In this document: positions 1 through 8,704 of the stretch, in pieces
Layout: each line of letters starts with the position of its first letter
Numbering within the stretch: the stretch's first letter is position 1
Assembly: GCA_023957155.1 (NCBI GenBank)
Contig: JAMLHK010000002.1
Span: 372,001-436,000 of the forward strand
Length of the DNA: 64,000 nucleotides
Source: Chitinophagaceae bacterium
GTDB taxonomy: Bacteria > Bacteroidota > Bacteroidia > Chitinophagales > Chitinophagaceae
Direction of reading: 5' to 3'
Notes under the pieces: generated by a model
Seen by the model: only the letters and a program-made list of their open reading frames with translations
Database searches by the model: none
What the model was told of the DNA's origin: nothing
Program-made: the position numbers and the translations under genes

Positions 1-108
1 TGTGCAACAAATAAAGCCAACCAGCGGGGCATTGCCGTTGCCACTTCAAAAGATATAGGGAAAAGCCCGGTTCATTTTGTAGCTCCGGCTCCATCGGCTC
101 ATAAGTAG
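1..108 (+). CDS. 3' end of an unidentified protein (partial)
   Basis: The first 35 codons of frame 1 are open and end at a TAG at 106-108. The tail reads as ordinary protein (RGIAVATSKDIG, then HFVAPAPSAHK). Only the C-terminus is in the window, so no family can be named. It converges on the GH106 gene that follows, and a hairpin sits between them. The frame is short enough that chance cannot be excluded. Confidence 0.4.
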   Translation, partial: CATNKANQRGIAVATSKDIGKSPVHFVAPAPSAHK

Positions 109-211
109 CGCTTGTTGTTTAACTGTTTCATATTTTGTTGATAAAAACCAGCGTACTGTATGATCTTATTATACCCATAGCATTTGAAATAGCTACGATT
201 TAATCTGGCAG

Positions 212-256
212 TTGGGATTAACTTTAAAGTAACGACAAATTAAATGTTAATCCCAA
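212..256. repeat. 11-bp perfect inverted repeat between convergent genes
   Basis: TTGGGATTAAC at 212-222 pairs perfectly with GTTAATCCCAA at 246-256 across a 23-nt spacer. It lies between the partial gene and the end of the GH106 gene, where transcripts converge. A bidirectional terminator or operator is possible; there is no clear T-tract. Confidence 0.45.
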
Positions 257-322
257 AAAGTCAGATCATGAATCAAGAATCTAAGTTAATCAGAACCAAG
301 TTAGGATTATTGCAATTGGCCC

Positions 323-3193
323 TTAATATATCTTTACCGGGCCCGCCATTCCCAACGATTGAAGCGGCTGGTTATTCCGGTTTTCATTTGTGTATTTCTG
401 GGCAACTTTATTGTTCGTCAGCGTCTTCATATAATTAACCATCACCGTTATCACCGATACTTCAATCGTATTTTCTCCTTTTTGTAAAAGATCATTCAGC
501 ACGTATATCCTGTTGCCGAACCATTTTGTTCCTGCCTCTTTACCATTGACCATTACCCGCGATATGCCGTACACTTTTCCTAAATTGAGGTATTTGTATT
601 TTTTAGGATCATCAATCTGAACGGTATTCTTATACCGGACCGTGCCGCCGAAATTTGCATACTCCGGAACTTCTTTCAGATCCTGTAACGTTCTCATTTG
701 CGTTTGCTCAAAATGTCCGGTATAATGATGTAATTGAATATTCCAGCTACTGTCTAATGATATATGACGTGCGCTGGAATTTAACTGTGCCGGTTCAAAA
801 TAGTTTTCTCCTTTGTCTTTATTAAAAACGATAATGGCAGACTCAGCAGGTCCGAGCGGTAAACTCAATTTGTTCTGATCCATACGAAGCCGGTAACGCT
901 CTCCCGTAACCGCATCCCACAGCCAGGCGTTATTTTTACCTGTAATGCCCGGCTGGAAGGTAGCTTCGAGCGTATAATCATGACGATCACTGGAATTGAT
1001 GAAGAAGAATACCTCGGTATCCGGCATCTGGTACCTGACCTGGGTAATATACCGGCGCGGGTCTTTAACTTGTACATAGGGAGCGAGATTATATTTCTCC
1101 TGGATCCCGGCAAACCATCCGCAAAAATCCGCTTCCGGCTTTTTTAACAGGATAAACCGGTCAGGATACTGTTTCATTTTATCTACCCAGCTCTTTACTT
1201 CATTATCTTTTTGTTCGTGCTGATGCCATCCCGGGCTATGGTCGGGCCAGGCTTCAATGCAGAATACCCGTCCTCCGCCGGAAACGAAGTCGTGCAGTTT
1301 TTTTACTACAGCTACGCTCATACCCCGTACTTCAATCAGGAAAAGGGTATGATATTTCCTGTTTCCATAGCTCATCACCCCGTTACGCATCACTGCGTCA
1401 TTAATTACCTGTTCGGAAACATAATCACAGGCGTTTCCATTCTGGTGGATGGATTCCCATACCAACATCTGGTAGTCGGGATAAACATATTGCGGGAAAG
1501 GCTCATTTTGGGCACTCAGCTTGGCCCACATGTCCGGGATGGGCGCTAATAAAGCAATTTCGGCAAACATCATTCCTTGCTGAAGTAGTGCCGATAACCG
1601 GGTTCTGTATGCATTATAAAGATGAAGATAAGGCCAGATGGTATTCTTTTCATTGAAATAACCACCCCATCTTATCCACCCGGGGAAAGGCGCATCGGGC
1701 GGAGAATAATTGAACCCGTGAAACACCGGCTGGGTTACCCCCGATATGGTACTCTGATCTCCTGCTATCTTAAAGATCTCCAGTGACTCATTGAATACCA
1801 TTTGGGTATTGGTGAGCTCTTCAGAGCTGACCAGCTTTTTCCCTTTCAGATGAGCTGCTGAAGAAACATATTTATTGATCATGGTATAACCCTGACCAAG
1901 ATGCCAGGGATACCGGGTATATTCCTCTTCAGAAATGTCTTTTCCTATCCCGTATTTCAGCCAGGTTTCACATTCCGGGATATCAATCGAAAAGCTTCCT
2001 TCCAGCAAAAAGTATCCTCTGCCATAAGCCTGTGCCCTTGATTTTATTTTATTGTTCCTGCACCATTGGGCAAAAGGCTCAACAAAGTTTTCATGAAAGA
2101 TTTCTGCATTGGTCAATGCCCAGTCATATCTTATCCTTTCCAGCATGGACTTCAATGATGCACCGGTTTGAACCGTATAATCGGGACGGTAATTATTTCC
2201 CATACCGCCTATTTTATGCAGGATGAAAGGAAGGAAAGGAAATATATCGTAGCCTCTTCTCTTTTTAAATTCTTCCCAGATCGTTTTATTGAGATTCGCT
2301 CCTTCCAATTCCATACTATCTACAAAAACAGACCTGAAATTTGAGGGGAAGGATCCCATTTTTTCTTTAACTCTGTCTGAAATTTTATTCAGGAATTTGT
2401 TGACCGATTCTTTGCTCAGGTGATTTAATACCGGTCCTCTCCCACCCGGTGCGCCGACAATTACCCGTTCAAAGCCATTGATTTTTACCAGGGCATACAG
2501 GGCAAAATTTCCACGGGGTACGGATACTTTTATAAAACCATTTTTAATCTGTTCCGAAAGATCAATGACCTCATCCATGCTGTTCAGCGGATCGGGAACT
2601 AATTTTACGGACAACATTTCCATTTTGCGGCCCATGTAGGGATTGGAAATCACCGGATCGGCTTCTTTATATAATTCAAAAAGAGAAAATTCTTCATCTA
2701 AAGGACCCGCGATCTTCTTTACGGCGATAACGGCAATTTCAGAACGGTCTTCTTCTTCCAGGAACTCTGCCCCGGACGGGAAACCGGTTCCCAGGATCAA
2801 ATCGCAGGTCATACCCAGCGACTGCGCCTCTTTTAACGTGAAGTGGAACAGCTCCATCCATTCATCGCTCAACCAGTCTATAGAAGGGATTTCCATATCG
2901 CTCGTATCAGACGGGAACGCTATGGGATTAATTTCTACCCCGGTTATACCGGCTGATTTTAACAGCCTTAATTCTCTTGCAAGCTCTGTTTTGTTTACTT
3001 TGTCGCCATTCCACCACCATCTCACATAAGGTCTGTACCCGGTATCCGGGTCTTTGAATATCCGGTACAGGTCACCTTCCTTAAAGCCCTGCGCCCCGGG
3101 CAATAATTGCTGCGCATAAGATGGCATCGTATGAGTTAAAACCAACCCTGAAGTAGCTAAAGAGCTGTTTAACAAAAATTTTCTTCTATTCAT
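323..3193 (-). CDS. GH106-type alpha-L-rhamnosidase-like glycoside hydrolase, exported
   Basis: A 956-residue exported glycosidase. It starts with a Tat-like leader (NRRKFLLNSS, then a hydrophobic stretch, ending before AQQ). The segment near residues 54-75 with RPYVRWWWNGD and the following GITGVEINP match the entry to the catalytic barrel of GH106 alpha-L-rhamnosidases. The length is typical of that family, and the C-terminal third looks like beta-sandwich domains. It would release terminal rhamnose (or a related sugar) from plant or microbial glycans in the periplasm or at the surface. It is the last gene of the six-gene minus-strand operon starting at 8351. A stable hairpin separates it from the isomerase gene upstream, which may set its own mRNA level. 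Substrate is inferred from family only. Confidence 0.85.
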   Translation of the reverse strand: MNRRKFLLNSSLATSGLVLTHTMPSYAQQLLPGAQGFKEGDLYRIFKDPDTGYRPYVRWWWNGDKVNKTELARELRLLKSAGITGVEINPIAFPSDTSDMEIPSIDWLSDEWMELFHFTLKEAQSLGMTCDLILGTGFPSGAEFLEEEDRSEIAVIAVKKIAGPLDEEFSLFELYKEADPVISNPYMGRKMEMLSVKLVPDPLNSMDEVIDLSEQIKNGFIKVSVPRGNFALYALVKINGFERVIVGAPGGRGPVLNHLSKESVNKFLNKISDRVKEKMGSFPSNFRSVFVDSMELEGANLNKTIWEEFKKRRGYDIFPFLPFILHKIGGMGNNYRPDYTVQTGASLKSMLERIRYDWALTNAEIFHENFVEPFAQWCRNNKIKSRAQAYGRGYFLLEGSFSIDIPECETWLKYGIGKDISEEEYTRYPWHLGQGYTMINKYVSSAAHLKGKKLVSSEELTNTQMVFNESLEIFKIAGDQSTISGVTQPVFHGFNYSPPDAPFPGWIRWGGYFNEKNTIWPYLHLYNAYRTRLSALLQQGMMFAEIALLAPIPDMWAKLSAQNEPFPQYVYPDYQMLVWESIHQNGNACDYVSEQVINDAVMRNGVMSYGNRKYHTLFLIEVRGMSVAVVKKLHDFVSGGGRVFCIEAWPDHSPGWHQHEQKDNEVKSWVDKMKQYPDRFILLKKPEADFCGWFAGIQEKYNLAPYVQVKDPRRYITQVRYQMPDTEVFFFINSSDRHDYTLEATFQPGITGKNNAWLWDAVTGERYRLRMDQNKLSLPLGPAESAIIVFNKDKGENYFEPAQLNSSARHISLDSSWNIQLHHYTGHFEQTQMRTLQDLKEVPEYANFGGTVRYKNTVQIDDPKKYKYLNLGKVYGISRVMVNGKEAGTKWFGNRIYVLNDLLQKGENTIEVSVITVMVNYMKTLTNNKVAQKYTNENRNNQPLQSLGMAGPVKIY

Positions 3194-3263
3194 TGGTTCT
3201 TGGTTTATATTTTTTGATATCCCCGGTATGGGTGTTTTATATTTGACAATAGCGACCTGCTTT

Positions 3264-3297
3264 CCCGGTGCTGCGAAACGCGCAAACGTGCACCGGG
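3264..3297 (-). other. intercistronic hairpin between isomerase and GH106 genes
   Basis: CCCGGTGC (3264-3271) and GCACCGGG (3290-3297) form a perfect 8-bp GC-rich stem with an 18-nt loop. In the minus-strand mRNA it begins two bases after the isomerase stop and about 70 nt before the GH106 start. No T-tract follows, so it fits an RNA-stabilising or processing hairpin, or partial terminator, inside the operon. Confidence 0.5.
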
Positions 3298-3298
3298 T

Positions 3299-4144
3299 TT
3301 ATATCATTTTATATAATAGCTCATGTAAAAGGATCGTTTCGGATACATTGTCTGTTCTGTTGCATCCCTCCCAATCCTGGTAAACATATTCCATACAAAT
3401 AAAACCGCTGTATTGAATTGCGTTAAATTGTTCCAGGATCGTTTTAAAGTCTATTGTATTTTCTTTTACGATGGTTTGAAGTTTACCCTTCGCTCCGCCC
3501 CTGGCATGAAAATGAGAGGCATAAGGAATTAAAGGGTGTACGGATTCATTAGTCTGCCCCTGGTAAATAAAATGTCCGTAGTCTAACGTGAGGGTTATGC
3601 CCGGGCAGTCCCTGATAAATTGCAGTGTTGTTGCTGCGTCCGGTAAAATAGAACCTACATGCGGTTCTATCGCATATCGTATTCCTGCTGCATTAGCCTT
3701 TTCTGTACGCCATTGTCCTTCCTCTGTAGCACGTTTCCAGTCATCTTCCGCGTCTTCTCCCCGGTGCAATACACCGGGCAGCCCGGTAATATGCCCGCAT
3801 CCCAATGTGTTTGTAAAATTGAGCATTTTTAAAAACAGTTCCCTGTTTTTTGAACGGACGGATCCATCTGGCGTATTGGTCGCGGCAACCGGCGGTTCCG
3901 CGCCGGTTTGTAAAAAAACATCGGCTGCTTTCAATCCTATGGAATCTAATTGTTGAAGAAGTTGTTTCCCGCTGTTAACAGGGTCCGGTGCAATATGGCT
4001 CGGATAAATATGTGACCGGTCTTCAAAGATTCCCAGGTCTACAAAATCAATCCCTAATAATTTAATCAGCTGAAGCGCATGCCCGTGCGGGAGAAGAGGA
4101 AAAGTAAAATCTGCACAGGAATACCTGATCGTATTATTATCCAT
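3299..4144 (-). CDS. sugar phosphate isomerase/epimerase family protein (xylose isomerase-like TIM barrel)
   Basis: A 281-residue cytoplasmic TIM barrel of the AP-endonuclease-2 / sugar isomerase family. Metal-site signatures are in the expected order: a Glu in AIEPHVGSILPD, Asp and His in TLDYGHF, His in HFHARGG, and a last Glu in ICMEYVYQ. These enzymes interconvert ketoses or epimerise sugars through an enediolate on a divalent metal. It sits 39 bp after the solute-binding-like gene and before the GH106 gene. The context suggests it converts a product of the two dehydrogenases. Exact substrate unknown. Confidence 0.78.
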   Translation of the reverse strand: MDNNTIRYSCADFTFPLLPHGHALQLIKLLGIDFVDLGIFEDRSHIYPSHIAPDPVNSGKQLLQQLDSIGLKAADVFLQTGAEPPVAATNTPDGSVRSKNRELFLKMLNFTNTLGCGHITGLPGVLHRGEDAEDDWKRATEEGQWRTEKANAAGIRYAIEPHVGSILPDAATTLQFIRDCPGITLTLDYGHFIYQGQTNESVHPLIPYASHFHARGGAKGKLQTIVKENTIDFKTILEQFNAIQYSGFICMEYVYQDWEGCNRTDNVSETILLHELLYKMI

Positions 4145-4183
4145 GATATATCTTTTAAAGATGTATAAAGACCGTTATTTTTT

Positions 4184-5335
4184 TTATGACAGACTTCTAT
4201 GATAGCTGTCCCGGATATCATTCCATACTTTTTCCGCCGGCGTATTTTCTATAACAAACTGCTGAAGCGCATGACCGGCCTTTTCCTGCAGCGAAACGTA
4301 GCCATTGTAGCGGGGACGTACCAGTGCATTTTCATGGGATAAAAAACTATCAGCAAAAAAACCACCCGTAAAAGGTTCCAGGTTGCGGGAAAGCCAGGCT
4401 TCTTTGCGTGAAGGCTGTCCGCCGGCATAAAGGTATATATTGGATTGTGTGGTGGGGTTAGCGCAGTAAAGAGAAAAATCCAGGGCCAGCTCCGTTTCTT
4501 TACATCCCGATGAAATAGCCATCCCCGTTCCTCCTAAAATACTTTGTAAGGGCTTATTATTGAGCTGAACCAGGTTACCATATTGCAGCGGTTTATTTAC
4601 GAAAGAGGGCCGGCAGTAATTGTTATAGCTGTATGCAAACGCGCAATAAGCGTACTGATCGCCCCGGGTAAGCAACTCTGCAATGATGATCGGGTTCCAA
4701 AAGCGTATCTCTGCCGGCATCGGCTCTGCGAGGCGTTTTAACAGGTTCATAGCTTCAATGCTTTCTTTCTTTGATGCAATGGTATCCGGGCTTTCAAACG
4801 GATGCCCATCTAAAGCATGTAACAGCATCAGCCAGTTGAGAAAAAGATCGGCGCCAAATGCCGGCATGATAGCCTGTTTTTTATCCGCCAGGGCAACCAG
4901 ATCATCCCAGGTTACCGGTAGCTGAACCCCGTTCTTTTCCATTAAGTCCGGTCTCCAGCTTGGAACGGGTGTAGCTGCATCAATGGGTATGGCCAGGAGT
5001 TTATTTTCATACACATAACTCTCAAAAGAGCGACCTACATTATTTTGCTCCAGGTCATTCCATTGAGTAACCGTGAGCAGCGGCCTGATATCTAAAACAA
5101 GATTTTGGTCAAAGCAAAACCCCGCCCAGGGATGATCTATTACAATCAGATCATAGTCATGGATAAGCTGATCAACAGGTTTGTGACCAAACTCATCCAG
5201 GGTACGTTTATCCCAGTGAATGCGGACGCCGGGATGAAGTTCCTCATACCGTTGCGATACGGCAACTAAGGGAGGAAAAGCCCTGCTGTGATTCCACGTT
5301 ATGCCTTTAATGGTTTTGATAGCTGTGTGTTTTAA
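4184..5335 (-). CDS. solute-binding-protein-like (ABC CUT1 type), no recognisable start codon, no signal peptide
   Basis: The frame is open from a TGA at 5345-5347 down to the stop at 4184. The first permitted start (GTG) is at 5014, but the preceding 110 codons are clearly coding (KGITWNHSRAFPPLVAVSQ, then ELHPGVRIHWDKRTLDEFG, then a DYDLIVIDHPWAG stretch), which is the N-terminal lobe of a sugar-binding protein. There is no ATG, GTG or TTG in that part. Position 5333-5335 reads TTA where a start before LKHTAIKTIKG would be expected. So either a rare start (ATT, ATC or ATA) is used, or the gene has lost its start. No secretion signal or lipobox is visible, and no permease or ATPase gene lies nearby. 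It is 13 bp after the SDR gene in the operon. Coordinates give the full coding stretch; an automated call would be 4184-5014. Confidence 0.65.
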   Translation of the reverse strand, partial: LKHTAIKTIKGITWNHSRAFPPLVAVSQRYEELHPGVRIHWDKRTLDEFGHKPVDQLIHDYDLIVIDHPWAGFCFDQNLVLDIRPLLTVTQWNDLEQNNVGRSFESYVYENKLLAIPIDAATPVPSWRPDLMEKNGVQLPVTWDDLVALADKKQAIMPAFGADLFLNWLMLLHALDGHPFESPDTIASKKESIEAMNLLKRLAEPMPAEIRFWNPIIIAELLTRGDQYAYCAFAYSYNNYCRPSFVNKPLQYGNLVQLNNKPLQSILGGTGMAISSGCKETELALDFSLYCANPTTQSNIYLYAGGQPSRKEAWLSRNLEPFTGGFFADSFLSHENALVRPRYNGYVSLQEKAGHALQQFVIENTPAEKVWNDIRDSYHRSLS

Positions 5336-5348
5336 AAATTCAGATCAA

Positions 5349-6104
5349 TTAATATACTGCCCGCCCGCCGGTCAGGTCAAAAGTGAAACCGGTGTTGAAG
5401 CTGGCTTCTTCCGACAAGACCCATGCTGCAAGATTTGCCGCTTCTTCCAACCTGCCGCAACGTTTCATGGGTATCTTATCCGTCATATATTTTATCTGGT
5501 GCGGTTCCATCTTTTCCACCATGGAAGTCATAATTGTTGCCGGCGCCAGGGCATTGATGGTGACTCCTGATCCGGCATATTCTTTTCCGGCTGATTTTAC
5601 CAGCCCGATAACCCCTGCTTTTGAAGCGGAGTAAGACGACATGCCGGCGTTACCTTCCTTCCCTGCAATAGAAGCCAGCAGGAGGATACGGCCATATTGC
5701 CTGGGCAACATTCCTTTAAGCGCATATTTGATGACCAGGAATGACCCGGTCAGGTTAATCCTGCAGGTCCTCTCAAAATCAGCTAATTCTACTTCCGTTG
5801 TGTTTATACCATTCGGACCAACCACGCCGGCGGAGTTTACTACAACGCTACAGCCGCCTTCCTCTTCAATTTTGTTGAACGCAGCTTTTACAGATGATTC
5901 GTCAGTGATATCCGTTGCTATAAACCCGGCTGTGTATCCCTTTGCCTGTAAAGATTTCAGGGCGTTTTCGGCCAGGTTTACATCCCGGTCCAATATCCAT
6001 ATTTTAGCGCCTTCTCCTCCCAGCTTTTCCGCTATGGCATAGCCGATTCCGGATGCGCCTCCCGTAATAACGGCTGTTTGATTTTCAAAACGATTCATGA
6101 TCAT
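5349..6104 (-). CDS. SDR-family oxidoreductase
   Basis: A 251-residue classical short-chain dehydrogenase. It has the NAD(P)-binding TGGASGIG motif at about residues 14-21, NSAG near 90, and the catalytic YSASKAG motif (Tyr and Lys) near 158-164. An acidic residue after beta-2 (ILDRD) suggests NAD preference. It oxidises or reduces a hydroxyl of a sugar or acid sugar in the cytosol. In the context of a rhamnonate-dehydratase-like gene it could be an L-rhamnose 1-dehydrogenase or a 2-keto-3-deoxy-acid dehydrogenase (inference). It overlaps the upstream Gfo/Idh gene by one base (TAATG). A second ATG at 6098 is an alternative start. Confidence 0.85.
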   Translation of the reverse strand: MIMNRFENQTAVITGGASGIGYAIAEKLGGEGAKIWILDRDVNLAENALKSLQAKGYTAGFIATDITDESSVKAAFNKIEEEGGCSVVVNSAGVVGPNGINTTEVELADFERTCRINLTGSFLVIKYALKGMLPRQYGRILLLASIAGKEGNAGMSSYSASKAGVIGLVKSAGKEYAGSGVTINALAPATIMTSMVEKMEPHQIKYMTDKIPMKRCGRLEEAANLAAWVLSEEASFNTGFTFDLTGGRAVY

Positions 6105-7165
6105 TAAATTTTTATGGGTTTCCCGGTTTGATTTGAAAGAACGGCTGCTTCTATAATCTTCATTGCGGCAACTCCCAGCCCGCAGGGCGATCCGTTAGGT
6201 GCAAGTCCCAGGCAGGCATCAATGAAGTTTAAGACAGGTGCCCTGTCGGGATAAATTTCTTCTTCAGGTAAATCCTCGTAATGCCGGGGCTCACCCTCCA
6301 CAGGATAGTGTACCATCGTACCCTTCCATAATTCCATAAGCAGGATGCCCGATGTACCGTATACCCGCACTTCGTAATTGCGAATACTCAACGGGGTGGC
6401 TCCGGTGCTTGCCAGCGTAACCAGTATGCCGTTCTTCATGGTGATGGTGAGTGCGTTATAAATATCATTCCGGGAGCCGGCAAAATCAAATTTTCCGTAC
6501 ACTTCTGCGGGCTGAATTCCTGTAAGAAAGCTCAGGTAGGCTCCTGCGTGCGATACCTGGGTATAGATCTGGCCGCCTCCCGCTACTGCCGGGTCACTGT
6601 AAGAACCGGCGCCGGGCTCAAGGTAAACATGGTTCATTCCATGCGTGGGAGAAGTATCAATACCTTTCAGCAGTTTATCTACCGGGTTGGTCATGAGAAC
6701 GGAAATCAATTTAATATCTCCCAGGATACCATTTTGTATAAGGCGGCGGGCTTCTATGCCATGCCGGGTATAGTGCCAGGGACAGCTCACCAGCAACAGG
6801 AGATCTTTCCGGGCAGCAAGATCACACAATTCCTGCGCCTGGGCAACGGTGAAAGTCATGGGTTTTTCGATGAGCACGTGCTTATTATGCTCAAGTGCAA
6901 ATTTTGCCTGCTCATAGTGAACGTTAGGTGTAGAGCTGATCACTACGGCATCTACCTGGTCTGCCAGCACCAACGCCTGGTAATTGTCGAAAGCAAGGTC
7001 AGCGCCAAAATCTTTTGCGATCTGCATGGCTTTGCTTTGCGTTCTGTTCTGCACAGCCCTTAAACGGGCTTTTTTATGCTGGATGATACCCGGAATATGA
7101 GCGCTGGTAGCCCAGTACCCGGCGCCGATCACGCCTATGTTCAGTTGGTCTTTTGTGTCAGCCAT
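6104..7165 (-). CDS. Gfo/Idh/MocA-family oxidoreductase
   Basis: A 353-residue cytosolic oxidoreductase with an N-terminal Rossmann fold (GVIGAGYWA near residues 12-20) and the family EKP signature (HVLIEKPMTF) near residue 98. The C-terminal alpha/beta domain has a GGGQIYTQVSHAGAYLSFLTG segment bearing the usual catalytic His region. Members oxidise sugars, inositols and sugar acids with NAD(P). It overlaps the dehydratase gene by 8 bp and the SDR gene by 1 bp, so all three are translationally coupled. A role in converting the same sugar is inferred from this coupling. Confidence 0.85.
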   Translation of the reverse strand: MADTKDQLNIGVIGAGYWATSAHIPGIIQHKKARLRAVQNRTQSKAMQIAKDFGADLAFDNYQALVLADQVDAVVISSTPNVHYEQAKFALEHNKHVLIEKPMTFTVAQAQELCDLAARKDLLLLVSCPWHYTRHGIEARRLIQNGILGDIKLISVLMTNPVDKLLKGIDTSPTHGMNHVYLEPGAGSYSDPAVAGGGQIYTQVSHAGAYLSFLTGIQPAEVYGKFDFAGSRNDIYNALTITMKNGILVTLASTGATPLSIRNYEVRVYGTSGILLMELWKGTMVHYPVEGEPRHYEDLPEEEIYPDRAPVLNFIDACLGLAPNGSPCGLGVAAMKIIEAAVLSNQTGKPIKI

Positions 7166-8351
7166 GGTATGGAATTAATTTGTCCCGGTTTAATTCTACT
7201 CCAAATCCGGGCTTGCTTTCATCCAGGATAATGTGCCCGTTTTCCGGCAATGGTTCCCCGATAATGGTGTCAAATATCGGGTGAAGATCTTTCCCTTCTC
7301 CTGTAGTCAGGAACTCGGCGTACGCGCTATTGGTATTCGATATCACAAAGTGATAATTATATACGGAAGCCCCGTGTGGTATCACCTGCATGTCGTAGGG
7401 CTTTGCCATAGCTGCAATTCTCCTGACGGCGGTTAAGCCGCCTGCCCATTGAATTTCCGGCTGGACGATATCTGTTGCTTTATTGGCAATGATCTGATGA
7501 AATGCCTTGTAATGATATTCCAGGTTACCCGTTGCCAGTTGGATGGGCGCGATGCGTTCCCGTAAATAGGCATTCTGTTCGGTAGCCCAACCATTCTGTA
7601 AAGGATCTTCAAACCATTTGACGTCATAATCACGTACCCGTTCTGCCAGCCGTGATGCAAATTCCACATCCCAGGACAGGTAGCAGTCTATCATGATCTC
7701 CATTGCATCGCCCAGGTCGGAACGGAGCTTAGCTATAAGCTTTTCCATTTTTCTAAGACCGTCCCGTCCGCTTTCCACACCCCATGGAGCGGCAATTTTC
7801 ACTCCCATGAATCCCCTGTTTTTCCAGTGATCTGCATAATCGGGATGAATAGTGACATAGCAGGGAATGGATTCTTTGGTTTTTCCTCCCAATAATTTGT
7901 ATACGGGGATATTCAGTGATTTTGCTACCAGGTCGTATAACGCCAGGTCTACACCGGCTATCGCCATATTCGTAATGCCGCCCAGCCCGTACGGTAACGT
8001 AGAACGATTCATCTGGTCCCAGATCATTTCTATATTGAAAGGATCCTGACCGATTAAAAACCGTTTGAAATGGTTTTGAATGACCGCACATGCAAATGCT
8101 CCTCCGCCGTAATTAACGCAATGTCCCGTGATGCCTTCATCCGTTGTAATCTCAATGGCATAAGGGTCCTGCCCCGGGCCCATCCAGGAAGACCGGACTT
8201 TTGAATAGTTTGGGTAAACGGACATCGGGTTAGCGATCAATGTCTGCGCCTGCCAGCCTCCTCCCCAGTACTGGGATTCGCCCATAGATGCACCACGGGC
8301 GCCCGTATCTCCACTTTTAATGGTATATAGATTTACTCCCGTAATTTTCAT
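7158..8351 (-). CDS. enolase-superfamily acid-sugar dehydratase, L-rhamnonate dehydratase-like
   Basis: A 397-residue mandelate racemase/muconate lactonizing type enzyme. Predicted Mg ligands are D222 (IDCYLSW), E248 (WFEDP) and E278 (ATGNLE). The general base His is H326 in VIPHGASVY. The VIPHGASVY motif and the end (GEPLPENGHI, then KPGFGVELNRD) resemble L-rhamnonate dehydratase (RhmD), which makes 2-keto-3-deoxy-L-rhamnonate. The residue expected to pair with the His, an Asp in RhmD (QPD), is a Glu here (E299 in QPEIQWAGG), so substrate may differ. It is the first gene of the operon and diverges from the AraC gene. Confidence 0.8.
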   Translation of the reverse strand: MKITGVNLYTIKSGDTGARGASMGESQYWGGGWQAQTLIANPMSVYPNYSKVRSSWMGPGQDPYAIEITTDEGITGHCVNYGGGAFACAVIQNHFKRFLIGQDPFNIEMIWDQMNRSTLPYGLGGITNMAIAGVDLALYDLVAKSLNIPVYKLLGGKTKESIPCYVTIHPDYADHWKNRGFMGVKIAAPWGVESGRDGLRKMEKLIAKLRSDLGDAMEIMIDCYLSWDVEFASRLAERVRDYDVKWFEDPLQNGWATEQNAYLRERIAPIQLATGNLEYHYKAFHQIIANKATDIVQPEIQWAGGLTAVRRIAAMAKPYDMQVIPHGASVYNYHFVISNTNSAYAEFLTTGEGKDLHPIFDTIIGEPLPENGHIILDESKPGFGVELNRDKLIPYHG

Positions 8352-8409
8352 GATATATCTTTTATTTTATTTGATTATTGATTGTATAGTTAATTGGAAC
8401 ACAGGAATT

Positions 8410-8444
8410 CAAAGTTAATCCTCCGGAGAGATCATTTCCTACAA
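8410..8444 (-). promoter_or_regulatory. candidate promoter of the sugar operon with embedded palindrome
   Basis: On the minus strand TAACTTTG (8410-8417) fits the Bacteroidota -7 box, and TTG (8442-8444) may be the -33 element, although the 24-nt spacing is long. The perfect palindrome CTCCGGAG (8421-8428) lies between them and is a plausible operator. The box is 59 bp from the dehydratase start. Confidence 0.4.
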
Positions 8445-8479
8445 ATTTAAATTATCATAATCTCTATCGAATATATATA

Positions 8480-8512
8480 TTGTTACTTTCTTTATATTTT
8501 TTGATATCTTTG
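8480..8512 (+). promoter_or_regulatory. candidate promoter of the AraC regulator
   Basis: TATCTTTG (8505-8512) is a perfect -7 box with TTG at 8480-8482 (22-nt gap). It leaves a leader of about 190 nt before the AraC start. That leader contains a 17-codon open frame at 8519-8572, which is the only other thing seen between 8352 and 8704. Confidence 0.5.
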
Positions 8513-8704
8513 AAAGTATGGTGCCCGGCAGGTTTGAAATCTTCTTAATGGTATCATTTCCGGGGCAGTAAGCTACTTTATATAGCAGGAGCAAAAGACA
8601 GAGGATATACGCTACGCGAAAACCCGGAACAGTACCGGTTAATTTTAAGTTCTGCCATTACCGTTAGAATTTCAGTTGAAAAAATTTTCGGATAAATCTG
8701 GAGA

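Noticed and set aside
4184..5014. Treating the solute-binding-like gene as beginning at the GTG at 5014
   Set aside because: The 110 codons upstream are in frame, free of stops and encode the conserved N-terminal lobe, so a start at 5014 would remove half of a domain.
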